DNA of 64,000 bases from Trichosphaerium sp. ATCC 40318 (GCA_038496445.1 JALMLS010000231.1:154393-218392), one strand, 5' to 3'. Counted from the first letter of the stretch, positions 1 through 12,889 are shown. Made by a program: numbers and translations. The notes: a model not told the origin generated them from the sequence alone.

Positions 1-428
1 ATCGTTTACTGCAAGATTATTCATTTTTTGTCAACAAAAGTCCTTCTGGCCCAGTTGGGGCGCTGGAGATTAACAAAATAGTCTGAAATAAGAGACACAG
101 CCAGTGTTTCATAGTCGACCGTGTAATAATAGTTGGCCGAACCACGCACGACCAGAACTTGTGAATGCTGAATACTGCAAGAAAAAGCTATGCAGTCTTG
201 CTTAAAACCTCGTTTTGTTAAGCGCACATTTTTGGTGTTACAAGTCGTTCACGGTTAAAAATACGAGTGGTAAATAAACGCAGGGAATACCGAAAACGTA
301 TTAGTATAACAAAATAAAATGGTCATCAATTCTGTGTCAAAAAACTCCGTAGTTAAAAATTATTATAAAATTGTCACGGTTTTGTATTTATACCAAAAAA
401 ACATAACGTTGAGGGCGCTACGTCATAA
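1..428. other. Left-edge region upstream of the GPCR gene
   Basis: This stretch has no gene I can support. A 68-codon minus-strand frame covers 21-227, but its first codon is GTG rather than ATG. It could be an exon of a gene reading left out of the window, or chance. The last 200 bases are AT-rich and are presumably the promoter and 5' UTR of the plus-strand gene that starts at 429. Confidence 0.4.
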
Positions 429-3400
429 ATGAACCTACACCTGTATATCTTCATAGGGTTATTATTTCTACGCGTTCATGCTAGCCAGCAGAATGCTCAA
501 CAGACTAAAACTATAACGCTTGTTGGGTCTTTAGACTTGAGGCCATTAACCACCACTTCTGATCTTTCTGCACGCTTTGAAAACGCTATTTACAAAAGCT
601 TCAAGTTCTTTGAGCATTGGTTTAATAACATCAGAAAAACTCATGGAATGACAAAATATGTTGTTCAGGTCAACTTTACAAGCACAGGGGACAATGTTAC
701 TGCTAAAATTAACGCACGTGATAAGTTTTAATTGCGCTAAAAAAAAAGGTTCCGAAAAATAGTTCCCTGACTATGGTCGTATGTAAATCTTGAAGCGCTA
801 AGCTTCTTTATAGGATTACAAATACTGGTGTAAGCAGATACAGAACAACGAAGCAGTATTCCTTTTTGGCGGATTTGAGTCATGGCTTGTTAATATATCA
901 CGTGAGATAGATGAATACAAAGAGTGCTTCAGGGTAAGCAAAAGCAACAGAAAATAATTCTTCTAGTTTGTGTGTTAATTTTATTGTGTTTCGCGTAGAT
1001 TGATACAGCCGCTGCGGATGAGAGTACTTGGAGAGACTTTAAAAATGTTCTACCAATGAGAGCCTCGTTAAAACAGTAAGCACATTTATTTTAACTGCAG
1101 AAACTGCGAAAAAATAACTACAGAAAAGTGTTCCACGTGTGACGTGGAGGTAGTTGTTCTTACTTATTTTTTTCACTAACTTTTCTTTAAATAGCTATTT
1201 CGAGAGCACGTACCCTTACTTGAGATTACATAAAGTCAAGAGAGTAATCGTTATTCGCCAACTACGACCAAACTTGGTGCCTTATGAGGAGGTACGAAAC
1301 CTAAAAAAACCCCAAAAATACTAACTTTCGTGGTGTCAGAACTTACTTGAAGGTCTGGATCTCAACGTTCGTATACAGCCAGAGGAAACATTCTATGTTA
1401 TGGATACAAATGTTACAATATTACAATTGCCATTGGAAGAAATGGTCGAGCAAAATGTAACTGCGACCATAACAGAAGCAGCGAAAGTAAGTTCAATGTG
1501 TTTTTTATGTTATTTTTATGTACCTTTTAAGAAATACCCCGATATCGATTGTGTGTACGTGCTCATATGGGAAAGAGTAAACCAAAAAGTTGTAGCTGTG
1601 ATGGATGATCTAGACTGGTAAGTAAACTTTCTTAGTGCCGATAAAATTAGTTTGACTTTTTTTTCACAGGGCGCCAAAAATGGTTATACACGTTCAGTCA
1701 GGTCGGTTCTTGCGTAGGCCTTCAGGTAAACGTTTTTACTCAATATGGTTTACTTATTCCTATCCCTAAAGGCAACATGCACTCTGGCATAAATGAACGG
1801 TCAGCGCGTACAGCTTTTAAAAGCGATGAGTTCACAGGTGGTAATTATACTACCTTTCTGACTCAACTGGCGGACTATTACAATACAACAACAAGTGCAG
1901 TTAATACACTGTTTTATTTGAACCCATTTATGGCTGGATCGCTACTGCTCCGAACAATAGAAGTGAGTTTTTTTATACAGAGCAATTCTTAAGTTAGTTA
2001 GTAATGCTATTTTAGGAACTTGATTCATTAAATCACAAGGATATCAGAGATAAATTATTTCGAAGCAAACACCCGTACGAACTATGAAAACACGTATTGC
2101 CATTGTTATATTAACTTTAAAAAAAATCACGTGGCACATTTTAGGAAAATAACAACTTTTGATTGCAAAACTGAGTTTCTGAGCCTCTTTGTTTTAGAAC
2201 TTTCAACGGTGATTATTCATGGGATATCACTCACGGACAAAAATGGAGACCTTACTTTCTACAAGTTCAAAATCGTGATGGGAATTATGACGGTGAAGAA
2301 TACCTTGAGATCCTTGGTCCTATAGAAGGTAGAGATTTTTTGTATTCTTCTACAAAGTGTGCTAATGTGTTGGTGATAGCGTCAACAGGAAAGATGGTAT
2401 ATCCTATGATACCTTTTAAAGACCGCTCAGCTAATCTCTCGTGGAATAAAAATCCCTTTGGAGAGATAGTGATTACTGTGATAGCTTGTCTGGTTATGCT
2501 ACTTTGGGTCATATTCACAGTATACGTCATTTACAACGAGAAGGTACTTTCTTGGTTTTTTAAGTCACGTGCCAATTTTTTTGGATTGTTGTTTGTTAAA
2601 TGTTGTTTGTTCACTGCAACCAGTCGAAACTACTTTTCTATTTCACCTTTGATGAACGCAAGACCGAGAGTCTGACGTCTTTTTTAGAGAGCGTCGAGGC
2701 AATTTCCTTGTTTCCATGTATTAGTTTCGCTTGGTGCTATCATAATCCTGTATGTAGTTTTTTACTTTACCTTAGAACAATGTTTAACATTGTTTTAAAA
2801 GGTTTACAACTATTTTTTGGGCACCCTCCATAGAAGTATCATCAATGTGTCATCTATCTCTATACCACTTCCATATTGGATTCACACTTTTGTTTGGGTA
2901 CAAACCGGTAAATCTGTACTACCTTTCGTTCACACTATTATAGAACGTTCTTGTCGAAAGCTTTATTGATAGTCATTGGTCACAAGGACCAAGAAAATAA
3001 AGTCAGAGTGCGGTACGGAAAAATAAAACAGTGCCGAACATACATTCAAGCGAATATTTATCTTCTAAGTTAAATGTCGTTTACTCAATTCATACTGATG
3101 TAGGCTTGATTTTTGTTTATTCAAAGAATTTTAGCTTAGTGGTTCACACATCCATTGCAACCACTAATTTTTTGTTTTAGACCATTGTCCGTTGCTGTTG
3201 TTGTTCTCGGACTTGTTGTGATAGATATTGTCATTCTGGTTTTATACTCGATAATATACAACCCAGTGGTAGTTAGAGTCTCACCAGATGAGTTTGACAT
3301 GTCCAAGTCATACATCATCTGCGATGGAAACGAAACAGCGGAAACAGTATTCGAGATTGTATTTGCAACAGAAAAGGTACTCGTTCACTGGCTTCTGTAA

Positions 3401-4168
3401 AAATTGTTCTTAACTCTTCCTACAGATCCTTATGGTTCTTATCGGATTTGTACTAGCGTACTTTGTTAAAGATATTGCTAGCTGCTGTCGTCATCATACA
3501 AAACTTATAGCCGTTTCGATTTACAATATTGGTATCTTCTTCATCGTCATTACAGCTGTCCGGATAAGTCTGGGTGATTTTGGTCGTGATGTGGTAACAC
3601 TAGTTTATGTCCTCTCTTCGATGGGTATCATATGTGCTGTGGGTACGAAAAATCACGTGACAAACAGATTAACCACTTGCTATTTTACTGTTTAATACCA
3701 TCAGAGTTTAACTTTGTTTTTACTTCTAGTGTTCACACTGCTCGGTTGCGCAGTCCAATATGTGTTTTGGGGAAACGATACAGAGATGGTGTCTAAAATG
3801 GATACAGTAGGTTTCAATTTAGAAGCCACAGCGATAGCAACACCAGTACGTACACCAGGTGTAAATACGAAGTCAACAGGAACTTCTGGGGGAACACTGG
3901 TCACAACAGGATCTAAAGCGACTTCGGATTTAATACAAAGAATAGAAGAGACAACAGCAAGACTTGAAGAGTATGTCATAAACTTCAAAGAAAAGTGTCA
4001 AATACGCATTGACTTTTTCCTTCTTTTTTTTTTGTCTCTTTGTTTCATTTAGTAACCATTCTTTTTAACAGGATCGAAGAAAGGATTTCAAATGCAAAGA
4101 ATGATAGAAATAAATGGAAGAAAAAGTTTGAGGATGAAGAACAGCGAATGACACTCATCGAAAAGTAA
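429..4168 (+). CDS. Class C G-protein-coupled receptor (GABA-B / Grl-like), multi-exon
   Basis: The first exon encodes a signal peptide (MNLHLYIFIGLLFLRVHAS). It is followed by a large extracellular region with N-glycosylation sites, spread over exons near 858, 1000, 1195, 1340, 1490, 1670 and 1775-2340, consistent with a periplasmic-binding-type ligand domain. The seven-helix domain begins around 2460 (EIVITVIACLVMLLWVIF). It continues with LGAIIILYVVFYF (about 2690-2790), CHLSLYHFHIGFTLLFG (about 2850), SVAVVVLGLVVIDIVILVL (about 3190), ILMVLIGFVLAYFV (about 3430), NIGIFFIVITAV (about 3520) and a last helix ending near 3770. These segments match the class C GPCR pattern (GFTLLFG in TM3, D-containing TM4, FVKD after TM5). 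The cytosolic tail is Thr/Ser-rich then coiled-coil, ending at TAA 4166-4168. Introns are about 50-150 nt. The ligand cannot be told from sequence. The family call is firm; exact exon borders in the TM2-TM4 part are provisional. Confidence 0.8.
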
Positions 4169-4400
4169 ACAAGACAATGAACTGTTTGTACAATAAGTGT
4201 AAAAAAAAAAAAATTCAAAAGAGTTTTTTACTCATTGACAGTAGCGTTTATAGTTCATTGTTTCTTCTCATTGATTTACCCAGCATTGCATTAAAAAACA
4301 GAAGTGTCTATGATATCACGTGTTAATGTGTACTGCTTGGGTATCTATGACAAGATAAACAATACATAAATATGCATACTAGTTTATTCAGTGTTAACAA

Positions 4401-5341
4401 CTATTCTTTCCAGTGTGAAGGAATATCATCTGATTGCAGAATCGACGCTGGCAAACACGCTGGTGCAAGCTTAGCAATATACTTGGTGATATCAACAGGC
4501 AAGGTAGGCAATGACTGGTGTTCACGTGCAAAAAAAAGCTGGAGAAGACGCTCTTGCATCTTGACTCTCCAAGATGTCGGGCATACTTCATTGAACTTTT
4601 CAGATATAGTGCAGTCACGCAATACCACACTAACTATCTTCTCGAACTGGTGATTAAACCTGTAAATATTGGTCAAACAAGCATGCTCTTTTACTTCTTC
4701 GTCAGAAGGAAAGTCATCAAAGTCTTGCCAAGCCTTGAAAACAGATGAATCAGAAACACCATAAATCACGTTTGTACAGTCACTCTGGTTATCGATAACC
4801 AAGCATACTAACTCTCTTGTTTGACGATGACGTATAGCTCCCCAGCAACCAGTATTACTATCAGCATGACCATCATTCATGTTAAACCGAAGAGGAAAGA
4901 CTTGACCGGCACCATCAATAATGTCAATGTCCGTCCATTGATATTGAAGGTATTCTTCCTTTTCATCTTCATCCCATTCCTCAATTTCTTCACCCAATAT
5001 GATTGCAGCGTCGCTTGGGTCAACGTTCTGGGTAATGTACCGTACAAGCGTGTAATGGAACTTTGCGTTGTGCTGAGGGTTTTTAACTGATTTAGCGTGT
5101 CTGTATTGATACCAGAGATCTTCTGAGAGCGTAAACTTTGGTTTAGAAGTTGTAGAGCGTTTCGCTTCGTTTATTATCGCGTTCGATACAAAATCAGGCC
5201 AAGAATACTATAGATATGTTAAATAGGCGGTTAATGCTATTATTAGCGTACTTCAGCTTTACGTTGCTTTTTTCCGCTTTCTAAAGCTTCTGAAACTGAG
5301 TCGTTGCACTCCATAAAGGCTTCACTGGCTTTTCGCTTCAT
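4401..5341 (-). CDS. Hypothetical acidic protein, two exons, about 298 aa
   Basis: Exon 1 (5341-5252) encodes 30 residues starting MKRKASEAFMECNDSVSE. A 44-nt intron (5251-5208, GTACGC...CTATAG) joins it in phase 0 to a long second exon ending at 4401. The join removes an in-frame TAG and extends the frame upstream of the first ATG seen in the long exon. The middle is very acidic (GEEIEEWDEDEKEEYLQYQW), followed by a mixed region with CWGAIRHR and LVCLVIDNQSD and a C-terminal part with few motifs. There is no signal peptide or membrane segment, so it is probably cytosolic or nuclear. I do not recognise the family. It converges on the GPCR gene, leaving about 230 bases between the two stop codons. 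Confidence 0.6.
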
Positions 5342-6117
5342 CTCACAAGTTGTCACGAAATAATACTTTTGTAGACTTTAACAAATCACAACAATTAAAT
5401 AAAACTGATTAAAATTCTTCAGTGAAACTTTTTGTCAGATACCATTCCCAGAATTCTTGACATCCTTTGCATCAAACCCTTACACGCATTAATGCAGTCA
5501 GCACCATAGGTTAAGACCTTACCTGAAGGTTATTAAAGACAGTTGTAAAGCGGTTTTTGAAGACCGAAAAGTGTCCTAATTTTCGGTCTTCGGTTTTTTG
5601 TAGGAGTACTTTCTGTTGGTGTTATTTTTGAAGTCGGCTGTCCAACTTCCTGAAGGTTTTCGAAATTCTCTCGTTTTGTATAAATTACGTACTGTCACAA
5701 AATTGTAGTAGTGCTGGAAATTATGTTGACACATTGTTCTTACGAAATTCGTAAATAAAAAAGTCAATCAACTGCCTTTTGTTTTGTGGCTCTAAGCCAA
5801 GCCAGCTGTTTCTTTTTATAATGCATAACTTGTACATTACCAATATGCTAAGAGTCACAAACCGCAGAGTTACTCACCCTACAACGAACATCGAGATTAT
5901 ACTTCAAGACAATTGCATGTAAGAGAAATAACTGACGAAATATCTAGCTGACAACCTTGACTGCAACACAATCGATAAAAATGATTGGTGCAAACTAACA
6001 CCAAGCCCTGCTGTATTGTAGCAGTTAATGTTAGCAGTAAAAAAGGCGAACGGGCTTAACTGTTTTGATTAAAAAGGAAGTGGCTCGTAAAAAAGACAAA
6101 GCAATCCGCTTGTTGAT
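5342..6117. other. Divergent intergenic region with a stem-loop
   Basis: This 776-base region separates two divergent genes. No convincing coding frame is present; a 63-codon minus frame at 5576-5767 has no recognisable product. The one clear structure is a 12-bp perfect inverted repeat, 5559-5570 with 5580-5591, around a 9-base loop and followed by a T-run. Confidence 0.5.
5559..5591. repeat. Stem-loop (12-bp inverted repeat, 9-nt loop)
   Basis: GAAGACCGAAAA (5559-5570) pairs with TTTTCGGTCTTC (5580-5591). The sequence CGGTTTTTT follows the stem and CGGTTTTT also precedes it. It lies in a non-coding region. It may be a chance hairpin, a transcript end, or part of a small transposon; I cannot tell. 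Confidence 0.5.
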
Positions 6118-8690
6118 ATGCGGATTAGAAGCGTGATTTTCGCAGTTCTGATACTTATCTTTACGAATGGTACACTTTACTGCTTTTTTGATTGTACAAT
6201 AAGCTAACTACCCACCAGTCGCCATGGCAGTGTTTAGAAACCCGCAATTCAATGTTTTTATGAACGCTGCAGAAATTAATGCTTTCGGTTCTCCAGCTGT
6301 AGCAATAGATGTGACATACGGCATTCCAGACGATGTACCATCGTATTTTTACGTTGTTGAATGTATACTACGTTTTTGCTTTGTATTTGTATTTGCTTAA
6401 ACTTCCCTTAGCATTGCCCGATACAGTATTAATACAATCAGCAATACCTGAGAGTACGTTAAAAACTATTTGTAGCACTTTTTCAACAGGTTTATTCTAT
6501 CCGCCTCACAAGACTTTCTCATGCGCTTGCAGCGCGCATAGTCACACCATACGACTATTTTTGCTTGTTTTTTTTCTGCACAATCAAACACTCTTTAAAA
6601 CACCTTTAACACATCGTAATAGGCTTCTTTGAGGGTGAAAGCACCCGTGATGATATTTTAATACACCATGCGACCGGTCCAATGGTACAATACGGAAAAA
6701 ACCAAGCCGTATTTTTGTTTGTTAATACAACAAGTGGAATGCTCGCTTACAGAATCCTGAGTCACCTGGGCGAAGATGTACGTGGATTTTTGAAAGCATT
6801 TGATATTTGTTTTTTGCAATGACACGTGACTATGTGTAGGCAATAAAAATGGAAGATGAAGTAGAGCTAATAGATTCCAGAAGTATTCCTGGAATTAAAT
6901 ACTTTGTTGAGTTTGACAAACATAAGTTTGAAGGTATGCTTAAAGACTTACACGAACAAAAAAACTTGTTTTCAAACGAAAAAAAAAGCACAGCCTCTAT
7001 TTTTGAGTACACGTGCTACTATCTATTTTGATCTTTCCAGAAAATATCACACTGCACAGTTCTTATTCTCTATAAAATGTTTTGGCCACGCAGGGTGTTC
7101 ATTCGCTCGAGTTTTGGACAAAAAAACTCTGTTTTGTGACTTCGATTTTTGTTTATCTGTGCATACAATGTCTCACCTTTCTTAGCTTCTGGAAAAGAAG
7201 AATTTCTGGTCAATATAGAGTCTCCTTCAAATACCTCTCATTTCTTTAAAATAAGCAATGATACTTCTCCTGTGGGTGTCATGTACAATGGAAGTAAGTT
7301 ACTCTTTCCAACAAAAAAAACATGTAACAAACTTTTTTTTGTCTTTTAGCTTACCCCGGTAATGACTTTGGTATTACTCATATGAATGAACCAGAATGCT
7401 TTGCAAAATTATTTGTTGCTGAAATAAATGGAGAATTTAGAGTGGAGTATTCTATTCCGTTCACATCAAATGTAAGTTGCTTGAAACAACTTTAGAGGTT
7501 TTTTTTTTTTCTAATCTAGTTAAGGTCTCTCAGTTGATTACTTCATCAGTTATGCCTTCTAAAATATCCACTGTATTCATTGAGCGCTCTTTGTATAGTG
7601 TGTTGCTGTTTGGGAATATAGTATTAGTGATCCAAAAAAATGTTGATTGCTCAGAGCCACAGCCATTTAACAAGGAGGTTGAATCTGATTTTACACAAGT
7701 GCCTAGCCCAGAAGCAGTTGATATTATTGTATTGACAAACACAACAGATGAGAATTTATTGATTGTCCACAATGATGCGGTCTCTGATATTACAATCCAT
7801 GCTTTTGATGTATGTTCAAAAAAAAAAGGAACAAATGCACACAAAAAAAATTAATGTTTGTTTAGCGGAATTCTCTAAATTTTCTTAGTCCAAGTTTCAC
7901 AACTACTCTACTAAGCAGTAGTGCCATAAAAAAATTAGAAGCTACATTTGATAGATCGGAATGTATAGTAACAGTATGTTTAGTTCAACTAGTGCAAAAA
8001 AAAAACCAGCTTATTAATTCAACAATTGGAACTCCAACCTTACTTTGTCTTTTGTTTTTATAGGTAGTTGCAGTGTTTGTTGATGGTACATCTAACATTA
8101 TATTTTATAATGAGTCCACTGGTGTTTTCTCTTGTGGTGCACCTCTGCCAACAACAGTGTCTCCACCAACACTTACACCAACCACAAGACCGCCTATAAT
8201 TCCTGAAGTGTCTCCAACTTTACCTCCTGTAATACGGAGGGTGTTTACCCTTATCATCAACGAAGATATTGTTGTACTTCCACTTAATGCAACCTTTGAT
8301 GACATAGAAGTCATCTTCACAAGAAACGCAAGACCAGTCAATGTAACACATTGCCCAAACATCTCAACTATTTCTGTATCATTTGAAAACAAGAGAGTAT
8401 TTGACTCAATAATTCAACAAGGTAACTTCACACTACTGACATTCTCAGAGTTGTGTGTAAATGATGGTACTGTTGATGTTAGGGTGGTTAGCCCTGATAA
8501 TGAACAATGTCAAACCGATACAATTGTTTCAAAATCAAGGTCTCTTGTGGTGTTAATATCTTCTTGTAGTCAAAGAGATAATCAACGTGATAATTCTCAA
8601 GTGATTTATTATGGAGTTGGTGTCTCTTTAGTAGCAATAATTGTTGCTGTATTAATTGTCATGTACTTGGCATATAGACGGAGACATTAA
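6118..8690 (+). CDS. Predicted type I single-pass membrane protein, multi-exon
   Basis: Exon 1 (ATG 6118-6120 to about 6169) encodes a signal peptide, MRIRSVIFAVLILIFTN. It is completed after a short intron by VAMA and followed by the mature N-terminus VFRNPQFNVF. Exons then follow near 6224-6361, 6421-6455, 6622-6780, 6842-6933, 7187-7290, 7350-7470, 7528-7809, 7866-7970 and 8065-8690, all joined in frame with GT-AG introns. The long ectodomain has several NxT/S sites, a Pro/Thr-rich stalk (about 8145-8235, TPTTRPP), a few cysteines, a C-terminal helix (VIYYGVGVSLVAIIVAVLIVMYL) and a basic tail YRRRH. This layout suggests a cell-surface protein. I do not recognise the ectodomain. AATAAA lies just after the stop. 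Confidence 0.7.
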
Positions 8691-9289
8691 AATAAATACC
8701 ATGCATTATACAACTCTTGTATTTAAGTAGTACAAATCTACAATTATAGAAAAGAAATAAAAGTACAAAAATACATATTACAGTTATAGTACCTTAACAC
8801 TTTCCCGATGCAATAGCTTATTTGCAAAATGAGGATGTACACCCCACCTGGCTTCTGTGATAGTGCCAGTATGAGGTAACAGCATTGTTGTTAAAGCCTC
8901 ATTGATGCACGCATTGAGTCTACGCATAACTCTTCTGTATTGTTGGTCTTATTCTTGCAGCGTGCATTGTTGTTGTTTGAGTTGAGTGTATGTTTGGTGT
9001 TTGATTATAGTAGCGGTAATTGTGGTATTGCACCTTACGCTAGAGTCAAAGTTACATGTAAAACTGACGTACGGCAGCGGATGTCAGAAGTCATGACGAA
9101 TAATCACGTGACAAGTGGTGCCTTTCAGAGCCCAGTGTATATCGCAAATGTCTCCTCATGCTATCACACAGACAAAACTAGAAAATAGTACAATGACCAA
9201 ATTCATGCGACTTTTCTACTCTACACAAGAACAAGTACCTTTCATTGAATGGACTTAACAACAATGTTGAAGCGTTTATAGTATCCAAG
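8691..9289. other. Intergenic region with a possible minus-strand coding relic
   Basis: The first 80 bases look like a 3' UTR. On the minus strand, 8945-8784 reads QQYRRVMRRLNACINEALTT and then PHTGTITEARWGVHPHFANK before a stop, with an in-frame TAA and Gln-rich codons upstream. It looks protein-like but has no identifiable start and may be a decayed gene or an isolated last exon. TCACGTGA lies near 9104. Confidence 0.3.
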
Positions 9290-10307
9290 ATGGCGTGTAA
9301 TAATCGAAGCACCATTTCTACGCACAGCGAAAGCCAATTGTATGTTTTGTTTGTCAAAATACCACACTCACGCGCAACCAAGGTCTACAACCCTACTAGA
9401 CTTGCCTATCGAGATTTTAACGCTTATTCTTACAAATACTGAACAAGCGCGTTTCTCAGCTGCCCAAAGCTGTCAACTCATTAGTTCTATAATCCATAAC
9501 ATCGTTGGGTATAACAGAGTGACAATAAGAACGTTTTCCCAAGCATACTTGTTTAACGAAGTGTTTCCTTACGAAACAGCAAGAAGGAACACACATATCG
9601 TCGTTAAAGTAAGTGGAACAATAGACAAGAACAACCCCGACGGAGACGACATTGTAACAATTCTGGGTGGCTTCAAGACATCAGGTATTGAAGGTCTCTT
9701 TGATGGTCGTCTATTGGCTCTGAACTCTAACTCTGAAGCTCTTGATAGTACTACTGAGTCTGGGTTACGTTCAATAGACCTAAGCAAAGCTTCAGCGTCT
9801 GATATGAGCATGAAAATGCTCTCTGGCATCCATACAATAAATCTAAGATCGTCATTCGTTACAGACGAGGGACTTCAAGCTCTTGCTGGTGTACATACTA
9901 TAGATTTAGCGCTTTGTAGGGAAATACTTGATAAGGGTGTAATGGCTTTAGCTGGTGTACATACTATCAACTTGGAAGGTTGTTACATCACAAATAAGGG
10001 TGTAAAGGCTTTGGCTGGTGTTCATAAGATAAACCTTTCAAGAACACATGTTACTGATGCATGTCTTAAATACTTAGTTGGAGTACATACCTTGGAGGCT
10101 GCTAATACTTGTATTAGTGATAAAGGTATTAAGGTATTAACAGGTATTCATACATTGATAGTTTACAAAACGTATGTCACTGGGAAAGTTACAATTCCTG
10201 GTATACAAGTATTTATTTATGAAGAACCAGTTAAGGAGTATATTCTTCCTTCAAGCTCTTCTTCGGATGATGAACTCTCATTTTTTGGTTCTTTTAATCA
10301 TGTTTAA
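9290..10307 (+). CDS. F-box-like protein with 21-residue GVHTI (LRR-type) repeats
   Basis: I place the start at ATG 9290, with a 43-nt intron 9340-9382 (GTATGT...ACCAAG). This gives MACNNRSTISTHSESQL then STTLLDLPIEILTLILTNTE, which matches the N-termini of its paralogues at 54309 and 55421. An unspliced start at ATG 9342 is the alternative. The F-box-like motif (LLDLPIEIL...FSAAQSCQLI) is followed by a variable linker and then about six repeats of the form AGVHTINLEGCYITNKGVKAL. The repeats resemble the short leucine-rich repeats with VTD.G motifs. The tail is Ser/Asp-rich. F-box plus LRR proteins usually act as substrate adaptors of SCF ubiquitin ligases; that role is inferred here. Repeats in this copy are more degenerate than in the others. 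Confidence 0.75.
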
Positions 10308-10945
10308 AAGTTGTATTAACATTAGAGGAAAGGTAAACCTTTTTCATCCTCTTAGTTTGCAAGATGGATGTTCTGTGGTAACTAAAACATGATGAAATAA
10401 AAAAGCGTGTTAAACTGTCAGAGGCTTCTAGAAGTAAATGCTACAAATCATTATATAGGCGTGTACTAACTTCTGATACTAATGACACTGACAGCGATTA
10501 CCCTGTAAGTCAGGAGGTAGTACTGAACTGATGTCTGTATTTGGGTTTTTTAAAATTTTTTTATTGCTGGTTTTTTTTTGTTTTTTCCAGAAGTAAAAAA
10601 TCAGCGTAAATATCTTCTTCTTGGTGTCATCTTTGGTCTATTGGTAAGTTACATTGCTTTCATAAGGCTCTGTTTTAATAAGTCCTGCATCTTCTAATTG
10701 GCCAACAATGGTATCAGGACTAATAAGCTAGAAAGAAGAACATAAGCGTTTGACAAAGCCAAAAAAAAAAAAAACAACTTTAACATTCTCCAGGTTCTTG
10801 TCTCTGCAAAAAAACTTGACGATGTGGAGATGATAATACAATGAAGTGATGAATTTACTATTTGTATTTGGGGGAAATAAGAGCGTACTTTGGTTACAAT
10901 GCATAATTGTTTTAAGCAGTTTTGAAGAGACTAAGTATGTATTAG
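10308..10945 (+). other. Region with two possible short coding exons, otherwise empty
   Basis: Two protein-like stretches flanked by good splice signals occur on the plus strand. About 10420-10503 reads EASRSKCYKSLYRRVLTSDT and ends at GTAAGT. About 10592-10643, after a TTTTTTCCAG acceptor, reads NQRKYLLLGVIFGLL, a potential membrane helix, and also ends at GTAAGT. I could not find a start or a stop exon, so this may be a small spliced membrane gene or a fossil. The remainder up to 10945 shows nothing. Confidence 0.25.
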
Positions 10946-12889
10946 CTAGAGTGGTTTTTTGGGTTTGTTTGAACGTACTGCTGGAGATCGTGGAGTGTTT
11001 GATGGGTTCATGACCCATACTCTACATCTATCATAGCATTCTTCTGCTTCAGTTTCATCATCGAATGGAGATGGAGGGCAATCGAATGCTTCACCTTTTT
11101 TTCGAAATAAGTAAAAAAAGAGAATAATTAATAAAAAGTTTCGTTTGGTACCTTTCATGAGGTATTGGACTTTCTGTTTCTCAGGGTTCTTCTCATCTTT
11201 AACGTACTTGATGAATTTTTCTTCAAGCTAAATTAAAAATCACGTGTCAATACAAACCAGCAAGAGAACAAAACAAGAGAGAAAATGAAAAAAAAATGGG
11301 TAAACAAAAACAATAGAAGAGTTTGCTTCATAACATCTAACGTACCAACCGGTTTAATATTTCATCTGCCTCAATTGGTACTGTTTTGACATGGCAAAAC
11401 GGTCTGATAGAGCTAGCAAGTGCTTTTGTTGTCTTAGGCAACTTATTGCGCTTACTTTGAGTGCGAAGCCATTTCCTCACACGTTTACGAACAAGAGCTT
11501 CTGGGCTAAGCTTACGCCTGTTCTTTTCTTCAGGGTCTACCTCATCAATCTTAAGAGCGGTTTGTTCAGGTTCTTCTACAAGAAACAAGAAGGTAAGAAG
11601 GTAAGAAACTCTGATTTAGAAATTTTTTTCTTTTTTTTTGTTTTCTGTAAAAGATACGTACTCTGGGCTTGCGCTTCGTTTCCCCATGCTGGTTCGCCCA
11701 ATGTACTAGTACTTGGACTGTTCCAATCGTTCGATCGTTGGCTTGCTCGCTTCTTAGATTCTTCTTCGAGGTTTCTGCCTTCATCGTAACTCAGGTCGAC
11801 ACTTTCTAACGATAAAGTAAGTAAGGATGAAGAAGGGTTCATTTTGTAACAATAACAGAAAATTAATAATTTAGAGTATAAGACATACCAATGATTTTAA
11901 ATGGGTTTATCCCTGAACGAGCAATAAGATGGATTTTATCAACAGTAAACTCGATTGGTTGCCATGTCCGGTTGAATTCAGCTTTTTTTCTGTCTAAAGC
12001 GGCCTACACGAAATTAGCACGTTTACGACTAGTTTCCGAAGTTGTTGTTGACAGAGTGCGTGTTTGGTATTTTTTGGATAAGAAAAGTTTTTGTTTTCAA
12101 AAAAAGTGTCAACGAAATGTTCGCTTGCAAGAAAAATCCATACCCGTCCTTGAAATTGTCCAAGAGTGAGATGTCCATGGAAAGTACCATTACCTCTTTC
12201 AGATAGATCCTTGCAGTTTGGAAATTCACCTTCCAACTCACGTTGAAGCCTAAAAAAAGACGAATCAATACAAGAGAGCACCAAATAGCAAAAGCCATCC
12301 AAAAAAAAATTCTCTGATTTCACAAAGCCGTTTAAACCACTTTAATAAATTAAATAAAGGTTGAAAATCTCTTTTCCATGCGTAGAATAGACGATTAGAT
12401 ACGTTTATTCTTATCCAAGAAATTTCGTTTAACGCAAAAGAATAAAATCAAATTTATCTGGTGTACAGCGAATAGTGCCTATTTTTACCTTGTGAGAATG
12501 TTTTTATCCTGAGGAAGGACTGGCTCCAGGAATAGAGTACAACTGCGCTTGCCATGCTCAAAAAAGCCAAATTCATTAAAAACGACCTTAAATTGAGGGA
12601 AATCGCCAAGTGCTGAGCGCAGTTTGGATGCAGCGTTAGGAAAATCTACACTAAGGTTAAAACAGTCTAGTAGAGTTAAAAGTACCTTTTTCAGGGAGGA
12701 ATGGGTACAAAAGATTGATATCTAGGCCGTTATTAGCGTTTACGTTTTGTAGGTAATCAATTAGCGTTAAAACATACGTGGCATCCATCTTCTAAACGAC
12801 TTATCGTGTCTTTGCCTGATAGCTTGAATTTTAGTCCAAACTTCTTGAGGAGGAATAATACAAACAGCAGAGGTGTGTACTTTTGACAT
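10946..12889 (-). CDS. 2H phosphoesterase (2'-5' RNA ligase-like) domain protein
   Basis: The minus-strand start at 12889 encodes MSKVHTSAVCIIPPQEVWTK. Across a 5' intron the sequence reads RRWMPHINLLYPFLP, the first HxN motif of the eukaryotic LigT-like family. The second catalytic motif, FHGHLTLGQF, comes from the exon near 12170-12250. These are the two H-x-[ST/N]-L motifs of 2H phosphoesterases, which open or make 2',5' or cyclic phosphodiester bonds in RNA or nucleotides. Later exons (about 11892-12003, 11660-11840, 11340-11580, 11165-11230, 10946-11110) add an acidic and then Lys/Arg-rich C-terminal region (KNRRKLSPEALVRKRVRKWL) of the kind that could bind RNA. It ends KPKKPL at 10946. 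About nine exons are joined by introns of 40-250 nt. The family call is firm; the substrate is unknown. Confidence 0.75.

Noticed and set aside
21-227. Minus-strand 68-codon open frame at the left edge
   Set aside because: Starts with GTG, has no recognisable motif, and cannot be extended within the window.
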